Of a stretch of DNA of 64,000 nucleotides, positions 47,697 to 60,547 are shown in pieces. This stretch comes from Nitritalea halalkaliphila LW7 (GTDB lineage: Bacteria > Bacteroidota > Bacteroidia > Cytophagales > Cyclobacteriaceae): positions 15 to 64,014 of the forward strand of contig NZ_AJYA01000019.1 in the NCBI RefSeq assembly GCF_000265075.1. The letters run 5' to 3'. A program made the translations under genes and the position numbers. Position 1 is the first letter of the stretch. Every line of letters starts with the position of its first letter. The notes below the pieces were generated by a model. The model saw only the letters and a program-made list of their open reading frames with translations, ran no database searches and was not told the DNA's origin.

Positions 47697-48323
47697 CTAA
47701 AAATCCAAAGGATCTAAATGCTTGAAATGGCCATTCAGCTGAATACGCTGTCGGGCCTTTTCAGCTTCTCGTAAGACAGGCAGGACGCGCAGCAGATGCT
47801 CACGCAAAAAGGAAATACGCTCTTCTTCCTCAGGCATTAGAAGCAAGGCATATTCCTGATCCAAACTCAGGCCCAACTTATGGGCCAAGTCGAAGCTTGT
47901 CGTCGTCTTGGCTTCGTAGGTTTTTTCATGCCCCATCAAGCGAAAAAAATCTTGAACATAAGGCATAAGCTGCTGCATCAGGTAAGGAATAACGACCAGC
48001 TGCTGCTCTCGGAAAACCACATCACCCCCCGCATAGAGCTTGCCCGGAAGTGGATTAAAGAAATGCTGAATCTGAAAGGTCCTGGTCGCACGACAGCTAA
48101 TATCAAAGCGCCCATCCGCATACCGCTTTTCCACAGAGCTTAGCTCTAAAAGTGTGCCTATCGGCAAAAGACTATCAGAGTAGACACAAAGCCCGAAACG
48201 CCCATCTCCGGCCTCTAAATCGCCCACTAACTGCCTATATCGAGGCTCAAAAATATGTAAATTCACTTTCTCGCCGGGAAAAGCTACCAGCTTTAAAGGA
48301 AATAAAGGTAAACGCGATTCCAT
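47697..48323 (-). CDS. Lon-protease substrate-binding-like domain protein
   Basis: 208 residues. MESRLPLFPLKLVAFPGEKVNLHIFEPRYRQLVGD is the classic start of the Lon N-terminal domain (PF02190), here without ATPase or protease parts. The C-terminal half is helical (LDQEYALLLMPEEEERISFLREHL). Standalone members have no firm role. Ordinary single gene. Confidence 0.85.
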   Translation of the reverse strand: MESRLPLFPLKLVAFPGEKVNLHIFEPRYRQLVGDLEAGDGRFGLCVYSDSLLPIGTLLELSSVEKRYADGRFDISCRATRTFQIQHFFNPLPGKLYAGGDVVFREQQLVVIPYLMQQLMPYVQDFFRLMGHEKTYEAKTTTSFDLAHKLGLSLDQEYALLLMPEEEERISFLREHLLRVLPVLREAEKARQRIQLNGHFKHLDPLDF

Positions 48324-48405
48324 AGTCTTGCAGGTTTACCAAAATTAACACCATACCCCAAGGGATGTTTTAGCCCCGATTAAAAAAGACGGGCAGATGC
48401 ATTTC

Positions 48406-49089
48406 CTAATCCCCTTCTTCCTCTGTACGTTGCTGTACGTGGTGCAGCGCTTCCTTTACATGCACGATCTGGGTAGGACTCATGTACAGATCTCGAATCT
48501 TCTCCTTATAATCCTCACTAAAATACGGATTCGATAAAATGTAATGCTTATTCGCTAAAATTTCTTCCCCTAAGCCGCAACCGATCGCATAGGCATCCGC
48601 TGCTAGCTCCGCATCCACCATGTGGCGCTGAGAGGTCATGTACTTCAGCCCAAAACGCATCATGCCCACAGAGCTCCTATTTAGATAATCCATAATATGC
48701 CCCAGCTCATGACCTATCCAGCCCATTAACACCTCCTTAGGGACGTCCTCCACAGGCATCAAACCATCTCCATCTGGTAAAAAACGCGTCAGCTTCACCT
48801 TGTACTTGCGATTGTCCTTACGGTCCACGAACAAACTTCCCAACTGAGACTGCCCAAGCATCTTGGCCCCACGGATGCGCTCCTTAAACTCGAACCGAAT
48901 AAACACCTCCTGCAGCTCCGGAAAAAAACGTAAGGTCTCCACGACCACCTCCCGAAGCTCATCGGGCACCTCCTTATGCCGTAATAGTTCTTCTTCTGTT
49001 ACTTGTTCTGTTACTTGTGCCAGGGCACAAAAGGAAAGGTAGCCGAAGAAAGGAACAAAGAAAAAAAGGAAACGGATGGAATGCTGCAT
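48406..49089 (-). CDS. Exported zinc metallopeptidase-like protein
   Basis: 227 residues from ATG at 49089. An upstream start at 49215 would add an unlike N-terminus before the signal peptide. Signal MQHSIRFLFFFVPFFGYLSFCALAQ. The zinc motif HELGH lies in GWIGHELGHIMDYLN, and ELAADAYAIGCG about 40 residues later gives the glutamate/aspartate pair (E-x-x-x-D) seen in minigluzincin-type peptidases. Likely periplasmic or surface protease; substrate unknown. Confidence 0.7.
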   Translation of the reverse strand: MQHSIRFLFFFVPFFGYLSFCALAQVTEQVTEEELLRHKEVPDELREVVVETLRFFPELQEVFIRFEFKERIRGAKMLGQSQLGSLFVDRKDNRKYKVKLTRFLPDGDGLMPVEDVPKEVLMGWIGHELGHIMDYLNRSSVGMMRFGLKYMTSQRHMVDAELAADAYAIGCGLGEEILANKHYILSNPYFSEDYKEKIRDLYMSPTQIVHVKEALHHVQQRTEEEGD

Positions 49090-49226
49090 AACGAAGAAAT
49101 ATACGTGCCAAACGAAAACGCAGACGTTCGCAAGCACAGTTTTAACTCTACTATAAAAGCGTGCTCTCCCTAAAATTGTTCCTGAACGAACAGACGCTTT
49201 GGCGCTCGCCACCAAAAAATAAAAAA

Positions 49227-49252
49227 ATCGCCCACGGTTTCCCGCAGGCGAC
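49227..49252 (-). terminator. Terminator of gap
   Basis: TCGCCCACGG (49228-49237) pairs imperfectly with CCGCAGGCGA (49242-49251); a T-run follows on the minus strand. Confidence 0.6.
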
Positions 49253-49261
49253 TGACATGAT

Positions 49262-50272
<1,011 letters not shown>

Positions 50273-50485
50273 CTATAGATTTAAATTTTGGGTACACTCC
50301 TTCTTATCCGGATTTCCCTGCATTCGTTTATGATTCAGTAAAAAATCCCTTATTTGTTTTTAAAATTACCACTTATTCGCCGTACTCCCAACAGATTCTA
50401 TCATAATATGCAGCTGCTTAGCTAAAAAATCGCTCGTAAACGATTGCAGATTCACTGCTTTTTCTCCCCGCATGTCGGCTAAAAG

Positions 50486-50520
50486 TAAAAAAGACCATGC
50501 AAGGCGAACTCGCATGGTCT
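50486..50520 (-). terminator. Terminator of icd
   Basis: AGACCATGC (50492-50500) pairs with GCATGGTCT (50512-50520); a T-run follows on the minus strand. It begins eight bases after the icd stop. Confidence 0.8.
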
Positions 50521-50527
50521 CACGGCA

Positions 50528-52822
<2,295 letters not shown>

Positions 52823-52885
52823 TTAAACTCGTATTAAATGCCTTAAAATTGCGCTAAGTTAGCTAAAATTCTTGAATTATGCCCC

Positions 52886-53721
52886 CTACGTGGACTTCCC
52901 CAGCTGAAATGCATCTGCATCCTGCCAGGCCGGAAATTTCTTCCGAAAGCGGTATAATGGCGCCCGCTCCAGCGTCACCCAGCCAGCCCGGGCCTCTCGC
53001 CTAAAAAAAGTAGCGCCTCGCCCTTAAAATCATAGGCCGCCGAATGCCCCTGATAGGGCACCTGATTGCCATCTTCTCCCACCCGATTCACACCGAGCGT
53101 ATAGGCTAAATTTTCGATAGCACGCGCCTGAAGTAACACATCCCAGGCGGAGGTGCGTGCCTGAGGCCAGTTCGCCACATACAGGGCCACGTCATAGTCC
53201 AGACACTCCCCGCGCACACGATTTCGAGACCACACAGGGAAGCGCAGGTCGTAACAAATTTGCGGCAGCAGCCGCCAGCCCCTCAGCGTAAACACCGGAC
53301 GCTCCTCTCCGGGACTGTAGGAGGCATCCTCCCCCGCCATACGAAAAAGATGCCGCTTATCGTAATGCCGAATTTCCCCTTGGGGCGTGGCCCAAAGTAG
53401 GCGATTTACATATTTCAACCCTGCTTTAACCACAATACTGCCCGTTACGACCGCATCAAACTGCGCCGCCAGCATCAGCAGCCAGCGTGAGGTAGGCCCC
53501 CCAGGAACCTCCGCCACCTCAGCAGCATCCATCGTGAAGCCTGTGGTAAACATCTCCGGAAGTACGATTAAATCCGCTTCAGCTGCATTCGCCTGCCAAA
53601 GCTGCTCCTCTAGACGGGCACGATTCGATTCCGGTGCCTTCCAGTAAAGGTCAGCCTGAACCAGCAGCACCCGCAGCTCTGGAGCACTCACAGTATCCGT
53701 GGTATGGCCCTGTCCCTCCAT
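52886..53721 (-). CDS. Nitrilase-superfamily omega-amidase (one frameshift)
   Basis: About 278 residues. Carbon-nitrogen hydrolase fold with the Glu-Lys-Cys triad: Glu in LIVLPEMFTTGF, Lys in HYDKRHLFRMAGE, Cys in LLPQICYDLRFPVWSRN. ANWPQARTSAWDVLLQARAIEN and the GVNRVGEDGN segment put it in the YafV/Nit2 omega-amidase branch, which deaminates 2-oxoglutaramate-type amides. One extra or missing base near 52985 shifts the last 33 codons; corrected they end in AGWVTLERAPLYRFRKKFPAW and stop at 52886. Three bases after def. Confidence 0.9.
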
Positions 53722-53724
53722 GCT

Positions 53725-54279
53725 TTAGCGCGTCGGGTACACCATGCGGTAATCGGTCGGCACCTTGCCCTTACTCACCTCGATCAGGCGGCTCTGGATC
53801 ATGCGCTTTTTCAAGCCCTTTAAGTAATCCACGAAAAGGATGCCCTCTAAGTGATCATACTCATGCTGTATCACCCGCGCCGTCATGCCTGAAAATTCCT
53901 CCTCCACCAAGTTCCAGTTTTCATCGTAGTACTCCAGCGTCAACTTTTCCGGGCGGATAATCTCAGCGCGCACCTCGGGAATGCTCAGACAGCCTTCCTC
54001 GAAGCCGAAGGCATCTCCGTACTCATCCAGCAAAATCGGGTTAATAAACGCCCGGCGAATGCCTTTCTCCTCATCGCCCTCATCCAGCATCAGCGTGCTG
54101 TCGATCACAAAAAGTCGGATCCCCTTATTAATCTGCGGAGCCGCCAGTCCCACACCATGGGCATGATCCATCGTTTTATACATGTCTGCGATAAGGGCCT
54201 GAATGTCCTCCCCCTCAGGGATTTCCTCTGCCTCTCGCTTTAAAATCGGATTGCCGTAGGCGACGATTGGATATATCAT
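53725..54279 (-). CDS. def: Peptide deformylase
   Basis: 184 residues. All three motifs are present: GVGLAAPQ (about 43-50), EGCLSIPE (metal-binding Cys) and HEYDHLEG (two metal-binding His and catalytic Glu). It removes the N-formyl group from new proteins. It overlaps ruvX by four bases, an ordinary def-ruvX pairing in Bacteroidota. Confidence 0.97.
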   Translation of the reverse strand: MIYPIVAYGNPILKREAEEIPEGEDIQALIADMYKTMDHAHGVGLAAPQINKGIRLFVIDSTLMLDEGDEEKGIRRAFINPILLDEYGDAFGFEEGCLSIPEVRAEIIRPEKLTLEYYDENWNLVEEEFSGMTARVIQHEYDHLEGILFVDYLKGLKKRMIQSRLIEVSKGKVPTDYRMVYPTR

Positions 54280-54689
54280 ATAGACGCTAAATAGCTTTGT
54301 AAAATAATAGTTGCACTGATCTTATCGAGATTACCAGTCTTTTCCTTCCGGTCTCGCTTCTTAGACCCCATCGCCAGCATGGACTGCATGGCCATCTTAG
54401 AGGTAAACCGCTCGTCCACCAGCTTCACCGGAATCACTGGGAACTTTTTTTCTAAAGTCCCCTTCAGCTGCAGCACCCGAGGCGTCATCTCATTTGCCTC
54501 GCCCTGAAGGTTACGGGGCAGGCCCAAAATAAAGGCCTCCACCGGCTCACGAGCCACATACTGCTCGAGATACACCAGCAACTGATGCGTCGGGACCATC
54601 TCCAGAGGGTTAGCGATGAGTTTTAACGGGTCTGTAACAGCCAGCCCCGTGCGTTTAGTTCCCAGGTCTATAGCCAGCAGCCTTCCCAT
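54276..54689 (-). CDS. ruvX: Holliday junction resolvase-like RuvX/YqgF
   Basis: 137 residues, RNase H-like fold: LLAIDLGTKRTGLAVTDP at the start (first catalytic Asp), FILGLPRNLQGEANEMTPRV, and VDERFTSKMAMQSM; the last catalytic aspartate likely lies in LDKISATIILQSYL. Members act in 16S rRNA 5'-end processing. It lies one base after the hemerythrin-like gene. Confidence 0.94.
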   Translation of the reverse strand: MGRLLAIDLGTKRTGLAVTDPLKLIANPLEMVPTHQLLVYLEQYVAREPVEAFILGLPRNLQGEANEMTPRVLQLKGTLEKKFPVIPVKLVDERFTSKMAMQSMLAMGSKKRDRKEKTGNLDKISATIILQSYLASI

Positions 54690-54690
54690 A

Positions 54691-55446
54691 TCAGTTTGCC
54701 TTAATTTTAAGCGTTAAAATACGCTCCACTTCCTTTTCTAAAGCCGCCGCCTTCGGGAAAAGAAGCTCGTCTTCTATTTTCGCATGCACCTGAAGCTTGC
54801 GCTCGAAGGCCTGTAGCTCTTCATAAAGGACGCGTACCGCAAAGGGCACTTCCGCATCCAGTGCATAGCCCCGGGTAAGGGCACGAATCCCCTGCATCTC
54901 ATCGTCATGCTGATCATGCACATCTAAATGGGTGCTCACCCTACACTTCGCCCACACCTGCAGCGCACGATGGAGTGGCAGCTGCCTTTTTCCAGCAGAC
55001 TCAGGTAGCTGATCTTCAGAAATATACCTTCTTCTTCCTCCTTTAAGTGATGTACGAAATCATCTACAAAAAGCGGAAACAGCGTACTTAAATCGAGTAA
55101 AATAGATTGGTATTTCCCCGCATCGGCTATTCCTTCGATCATCTGGCTGAGGAAAGGAAGGTCCTGCCGGACAAATTGCCGATGCCGCGCCGTCAGGTAT
55201 TCTACCAAAACTTCTATCGGATGCAGATAAAGCTCCTCGAAGGCAGGCTCCCGGCGATCCTGCGCCCACTGCTCTAAGGTATGCGTCAGCTGCTCAGGTG
55301 ATAAGGCGAAAAGAATGGCATACCTGCTGAAAAGTATGCTCCTCGTAGCGAAAAAAGTCTATACCAAAGTGATGCAGCACGGCCGCCATCAGGCGCTCTT
55401 CGCTCACAAGCTCGCGGATCGTGGTGGTAGGGTGGGGTCGCATCAT
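54691..55446 (-). CDS. RIC/ScdA-like hemerythrin-domain protein (two frameshifts)
   Basis: About 250 residues from ATG at 55446. The N-terminal 40 residues resemble the ScdA_N/RIC domain (TTIRELVSEERLMAAVLHHFGIDFFRYEEHTFQQVC), but the usual CC pair of the family is replaced by FF. A hemerythrin-like di-iron domain follows with HRQFVRQDLPFL, DDFVHHLKEEEEGIF (H-H, E), THLDVHDQHDDEM (H, D) and HAKIEDELLFPKA (H-x3-E-x-E), which provide the expected ligands. RIC proteins repair iron-sulfur centres after oxidative or nitrosative damage. Breaks lie near 55315 and 54965, one base each. Confidence 0.82.
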
Positions 55447-55549
55447 GGTACAAATTTAAAAATATTTAGCCACCGAAGACAGGGAAACTCATCTAAATTG
55501 ATTTTTTTACGTTTATCAAAACGAAATAGCAATTCCACCTGTTAAGTGT

Positions 55550-55557
55550 TATATTTG
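55550..55557 (+). promoter_or_regulatory. -7 element before the S41 protease gene
   Basis: TATATTTG matches TAnnTTTG and lies 30 bases before the GTG start. The -33 box is not clear. Confidence 0.4.
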
Positions 55558-55587
55558 TTCTACATGATTTTCTAAAAAAGTTCAAGC

Positions 55588-57242
55588 GTGAGTACTAGTA
55601 AAAATAGCAACCATATCATTCGGCTTCCGCTCTTCATCGGATTGGGGATAGCTGCGGGCATTTGGATAGGCGCTACCTTCCATGAGCCTGAAAAATCAGA
55701 GAAAAATGACCTGAGAGCGGCCATTTATAAGTTACAAGAAATCATCACCTACATCAATAGAGATTATGTAGACAGTGTGAATACAAACGAGCTGGTCGAG
55801 TATGGTATCGAAAAGATGCTCGAAAAGCTCGACCCGCACTCCAACTATATCCCTGCACGTGATGCTAGTTTGGCGAAATCACAGCTGGATGGGGAGTTCG
55901 ATGGCATCGGCGTGGAATTTGGCATTTTACGCGATACCATTTATGTAGTGGCGCCACTTACAGGGGGGCCCTCTGAAAAGTTAGGCATCCAGTCTGGTGA
56001 CCAAATCATCAAGGTGGACGATAAAACTGTGGCTGGAACAGGCATCACGAATCGGGATGTTTTCGACCTTTTGCGCGGACCACGCGGCAGTGAAGTACAA
56101 ATCGAAATCAAACGTAAAAATCAGGCAGACCTCATGCCCTTTACGATCAAAAGGGATAAAATTCCTCAGTACAGCATCAATGCCAAGTATATGGTGGACG
56201 ACGAGGTGGGCTATATTAAGGTAACGCGTTTGCTGCCACCACCTACGATGAATTTAAGGAAGCCGTAAAGATGCTGAAGGAACAAGGCATGCAAAAGCTC
56301 ATCTTAGACCTGCAGGGAAATCCCGGAGGCTATATGGGAGCCGCCATTAACATCGCAGATGAGATTCTAAGCGATAATGTGGTCATCGTGTCTCAAAAAG
56401 GAAAAACTACTCGCTTTAACCAAAAAGCCTACGCAGTAAAACCAGGGCTTTTCGAAGATGGTAGCGTCATCGTTCTTATCAATGAAGGCTCTGCTTCCGC
56501 CTCAGAAATCGTGGCGGGTGCCATTCAAGATAATGATAGAGGGCTTATCGTGGGCAGAAGATCCTTCGGGAAAGGACTCGTGCAGATGCCGATAGACCTT
56601 TCCGATGGAGCAGAACTTCGCCTGACCATCGCACGCTATTATACCCCTTCCGGGCGCTCTATTCAGAAGCCTTACGGGGAGGATAAAGACTATAGCATGG
56701 ACTGGCTCGATCGCTACGAGCATGGAGAATTTTTCAGCGCGGACAGCATCAAGTTTAACGATAGCCTCAAATACGAAACACGCTCCGGCCGCATCGTTTA
56801 CGGCGGTGGCGGGATCATGCCGGATTTCTTCGTGCCTTTCGATACCACCATGGCCAGCGCTTACGTGAATCGTTTATTCAACTCTGACTCAGCCCGAGAA
56901 TTTATCTTGGATTATCTGGAAAAGAATAAGAGCAAATTCAAAGACATGCCTTTCCAAGACTATTATGCCAAGTTCGAGGTGTCCGATGCGATGCTGGAAG
57001 AAGTGGTGAAAGTAGGTGAGCGCAACAAGGTGAAATTTGACGAAAAGGATTTTAACCGCTCAAAAGACTACCTGAAAATTCTGCTAAAAGCGCACATGAG
57101 CCGGAATATCTACGATGAAAATGCATTCTACAAGGTCATTAACGATATAAACGAAGTGTACCAGCAAGCCCTGAACCTCTTCGGAGAAGCCGACAGGGTG
57201 GCCGCTCGTAAACCCGGCGACCTCGACTCGAAAAGTGAGTAA
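55588..57242 (+). CDS. S41-family C-terminal processing peptidase (one frameshift)
   Basis: About 552 residues from GTG at 55588 (no in-frame ATG nearby). Signal anchor 10-30 (IIRLPLFIGLGIAAGIWIGATF), N-terminal helices with MLEKLDPHSNYIP, a PDZ domain (FDGIGVEFGI ... APLTGGPSEKLGIQSGDQIIKVD), then after a missing T near 56228 the protease core: MQKLILDLQGNPGGYM, NEGSASASEIVAGAIQDN (catalytic Ser) and GRRSFGKGLVQM (catalytic Lys). Tail-specific protease of the CtpA/Prc kind in the periplasm, perhaps for lipoprotein or cell-envelope processing. Confidence 0.93.
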
Positions 57243-57260
57243 GTCCTCCTAATTTCAAAA

Positions 57261-57290
57261 AAGCAGCTTGGTAAACAAGCTGCTTTTTTG
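57261..57290 (+). terminator. Terminator of the S41 peptidase gene
   Basis: AAGCAGCTTG (57261-57270) pairs with CAAGCTGCTT (57276-57285), then TTTTG. It lies 19 bases after the stop. Confidence 0.85.
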
Positions 57291-57355
57291 TTTTGTACTT
57301 CTTATAGTTCTAAAAAAAACATTGCATAAACGTCTAATTTTTGGTTTCTTGAGTC

Positions 57356-57829
57356 ATGAAAATCTTTATCCCGCTGCTTTTCGCCTTACTTATTACCTCC
57401 CTTACCCAGGCTCAAACGCAAATGAACACAACAACTCCTCGGGCTGCTGCCCAAATCGACCACATCGCCATTTTAGTGGAAAACCTACCAGAAAGCTTAA
57501 GCTTTTACCAAAAAGTCTTTGGATTTCCGCGACTGGAAGACCCCTTCCGTGACGAAGTACACGCATGGCTAGGAATCGGCCATGGGCTCTCTTTACATTT
57601 GATAGAAGACACCTGGACCTCCCCCACCATCGATAAGAACAACCACCTCTGCTTTGCTGTCAGCGACCTGCAGGGCTTTATAGATAACTTAAACAGGTTG
57701 GAAATTGGATACGAAGATTGGCCAGGGGCCAAAAAAAGCGTCACCACACGTCCAGACGGCATCCAGCAGATCTACTTGCAGGACCCAAATGGCTACTGGA
57801 TAGAAGTAAATGATTCACTACGTCCCTGA
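57356..57829 (+). CDS. Exported VOC (glyoxalase/dioxygenase-fold) protein
   Basis: 157 residues. A signal peptide (1-19, ends TQAQ) is followed by one vicinal-oxygen-chelate module pair: IDHIAILVENLPESLSFYQKVFGF (metal His), HGLSLHLIEDTW (second His) and IYLQDPNGYWIEVND (metal Glu). Metal site is complete. The usual glyoxalase I is cytoplasmic, so export is the odd feature. Substrate unknown. The gene is monocistronic with a shared terminator downstream. Confidence 0.85.
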   Translation: MKIFIPLLFALLITSLTQAQTQMNTTTPRAAAQIDHIAILVENLPESLSFYQKVFGFPRLEDPFRDEVHAWLGIGHGLSLHLIEDTWTSPTIDKNNHLCFAVSDLQGFIDNLNRLEIGYEDWPGAKKSVTTRPDGIQQIYLQDPNGYWIEVNDSLRP

Positions 57830-57850
57830 TGCAAGCACTCCCTTAGGACC

Positions 57851-57884
57851 AAAAAAAAGAGCGCTACAGCAAGCGCTCTTTTTA
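57851..57884. terminator. Bidirectional terminator between VOC gene and acidic lipoprotein gene
   Basis: AGAGCGCT (57858-57865) pairs with AGCGCTCT (57872-57879); runs of A before and T after serve both converging genes. Confidence 0.8.
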
Positions 57885-57937
57885 ATTTTCATACTACCAT
57901 GTAGTCAGTAGGAAAGGGAATGCCTTCGCCAGCTCTA

Positions 57938-58159
57938 TTATAAAGCTGCCTCGTCTTCCATGCCTTCTTCAGCCTCTTCTAGGACCTCTTCGCCCTCTTC
58001 CATCAGCTCTTCCATGCTCTCTTCAGCATCTTCCATCATTTCTTCCATTTGATCTTCTGCATCTTCTGCCTCTTTTTCTTCGCATGAGGTGAAACCGATG
58101 GCGAAGAAGAAAGCGAATGCAAGTGTCAGGGCGGATAATGACTTTAATTTCGTAAACAT
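57938..58159 (-). CDS. Small Glu-rich lipoprotein
   Basis: 73 residues. Lipoprotein signal LTLAFAFFFAIGFTSCEEK (Cys at about 26), then 45 residues almost wholly Glu, Asp, Met and Ala with a near-heptad pattern (MEEMMEDAEESMEELMEEGE), likely a charged helix. Such anionic lipoproteins are common in Bacteroidota, but no role is known. A TATCTTTG element (58225-58232) lies upstream and supports that it is expressed. Confidence 0.7.
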   Translation of the reverse strand: MFTKLKSLSALTLAFAFFFAIGFTSCEEKEAEDAEDQMEEMMEDAEESMEELMEEGEEVLEEAEEGMEDEAAL

Positions 58160-58224
58160 AGTTTGGTCGTTTATATTGTTATGAATAGACAGTACATAAG
58201 GGCTAAAAACCGCTTATTGTATCG

Positions 58225-58232
58225 CAAAGATA
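58225..58232 (-). promoter_or_regulatory. -7 element before the Glu-rich lipoprotein gene
   Basis: Minus-strand TATCTTTG fits TAnnTTTG, 66 bases upstream of the start codon; no clear -33 box. Confidence 0.4.
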
Positions 58233-58305
58233 CATGCCATTTCTTTACCCTACTAATTTTCGACCAAAATTCCTCACTGTCAGCCGATTGCCCCACAAAA
58301 GAAAA

Positions 58306-58343
58306 GAGCAGTATTTCAAGCGAAAATCGCCTAAATACTGCTC
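58306..58343 (-). terminator. Terminator of the M1 peptidase gene
   Basis: GAGCAGTATTT (58306-58316) pairs with AAATACTGCTC (58333-58343), followed on the minus strand by TTTTCTTTTG. It lies 73 bases after the stop. Confidence 0.7.
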
Positions 58344-58415
58344 CTAAGAAGCCCTAAGGGGTTTACTTGTAAGGGAAACCTTATTGACTAAACACAGTTT
58401 CTTTTCCCACAGGTA

Positions 58416-60375
58416 CTACTCTTCGTAGATAGCGTTCGGCCAGCGGTCATTCGCCACATTAATATCTGCCATCACTTTATCAGGATCGATTTCTACTGCG
58501 ACTACCTTTTTATCTGTCTTCAGTAAATGATTCCATGTGTTTCCTTGATACCAAATCTCCACCGGCAGCGAGCGTCTTTCTTTCGTACCATCTTCATAAG
58601 TCACCTCGAAATTCACCGGCATTGGCAGGTCTCCTCTATTCGAGAATACGACCACATAATTATTCATGTAAGGATACACCCCATCGATGCGAGATCGATG
58701 TTATCGTTACTGTAAAACCACCCTTTCCAGAAGTAGTCTAAATTCTCGCCTACTACATGCTCGAAATGATTAAAGAAATCAGCAGGCTGCGGATGCTTGT
58801 AGGCCCAGGTCTTGATATACGAACGGAAAGCATTATCGAAGCGCTCATGCCCGATCACGTACTCTCGAAGCATCATCAAGCCCATCGCAGGTTTCATATA
58901 GGCCACCATCCCTAAGTTATTCGACTGCGTACGATCGGGATGCGTCGCTGTAGGTTCACGGTTTTCATTCGTTAACCAGTTCGCATAACGTCGTGTCTGA
59001 ATCAAGTTATTCGTGTACTCGCCATCATTAAAGGCCAAGTACGAATAATAGTTGATAAAAGTGTTAAAACCCTCATCCATCCAGGCATGTCGTCTCTCGT
59101 CCGTCCCGACGATCATCGGAAACCAGTTGTGCCCAAATTCATGGTCAGTAACTCCCCAGAGGCTTTCGCCTTTAGAGCGGTAGCTGCAGAAACTCAGGCC
59201 CGGATACTCCATTCCACCTACATTTGCCGCCACATTCACGGCCACTGGGTATGGGTATTCGTACCACATCTCAGAATAATGCTCCACGGAAGCCTTCCCA
59301 TACTCAGTAGAACGTCCCCAAGCCTCGTAGCCATCCGACTCTTTCGGATAGACGGACTGCAGCATGGCTTTTTTGCCGCTAGGCAAATTAATCCGCGCGG
59401 CATCCCAAATAAAGGCTTTCGATGAAGCAAAAGCGATATCTCGGCTATTCTCCATCTTAAAGTGCCAGGTGAGGGTGCCTTCCTGCTTGGGACGAAGCAG
59501 GGCATTATCGCCTACTTCCTCGGGTTTGATCAGGTAAACACGCTCATCGCTCTTAGCGGCCTCCTCCATACGATCTAAAAGGGTCTTGCTTAGGACCTGA
59601 CGTGGGTTTTGGAGCTCTCCAGAAGCGACTACGATATGGTCATAAGGCACTGTGATTTTATAATCAAAATCTCCGTAACCCAGGTAAAACTCGCCCGCTC
59701 CTAAGTAGGGTCTACATTCCAGCCACGGACATCATCGAAGACCGCCACCTTCGGATACCACTGCGCCAAGGCATAGATAACACCGTCTTTCAGCTTTACA
59801 CGTCCCATTCGGTCCATGCCTTTTTCAGGAACTTTAAAGGAAAAGTCCATGCTCACGGTAGCCTTGCCACCATTCGCGGGAATCGGCTCTGCAAAAAAGA
59901 CCTGCATACGCGTATCCGAAATCAGATACTTGTTGGAAACCGGCTTGTTACGTCCGAGCACCTGTGCCCGCACATTTTCGATGGTATTTCCACCATTTAC
60001 ATCTCCGCTGTAGCGATTTCCCTGAATCGGAGTGATCAGCGTACCGCGAGAATCCTCCATAAAGCGGTTTTGCTCGAGGTAGAGCCACAGGAAGTCCAGT
60101 GACTCCGGACTATTATTGGTATAGGTTATGGTCACCTTACCCGAGACAGTGTGCTCCTCCTCATCTAAGGTCACATCGAGCACATAATCCGCCCCGTTTT
60201 GCCAGTACATAGGCCCTGGTTTACCGGAAGCCGTGCGGTAGGCTGTGCCTTGGCGGTAGCCAAATTCCGTGAAGGCAGCGTCCTTATTTCCTCGTACCTC
60301 AAACTGCGCCTGTGCCACCGTAGCGAACAAGCAGCCGAAGAGTAAAAGAAAAATTTTACTTTTTAGTCGAATCAT
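58416..60375 (-). CDS. M1-family zinc metallopeptidase (two frameshifts)
   Basis: About 653 residues. Signal peptide 1-23 (ends AQAQ), an N-terminal beta domain (GADYVLDVTLDEEEHTVSGKVTITYTNNS), then the gluzincin core: HEFGHNWFPMIVGTDER with the third zinc ligand Glu in WMDEGFNTFINYY. Two one-base breaks are bridged: near 59704 (NVDP continues YLGAGEFYLGYGDFDYK) and near 58690 (NIDLA continues IDGVYPYMNNYVVV). M1-type aminopeptidases of this class are exported in Bacteroidota. Exact substrate unknown. Confidence 0.92.
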
Positions 60376-60547
60376 AGTGTTTATTTGGAACTGTAAGTTA
60401 ATGCGCTAAAATACAGAAACAAGAAAGAGAAAAAAACTTAAATACCATAAAAAAATAAAATTGTACTACGCTGAAATTAAATACAATTTTTTATTAGAAT
60501 GTAGACTAAATACCCCCTAATTTTGGCTACATCTTTGAAAGAATTCC

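Noticed and set aside
60376-60547. Possible cobalamin riboswitch before the TonB receptor
   Set aside because: The 172-base region is AT-rich and lacks the conserved B12-box type sequence, so no riboswitch is supported.
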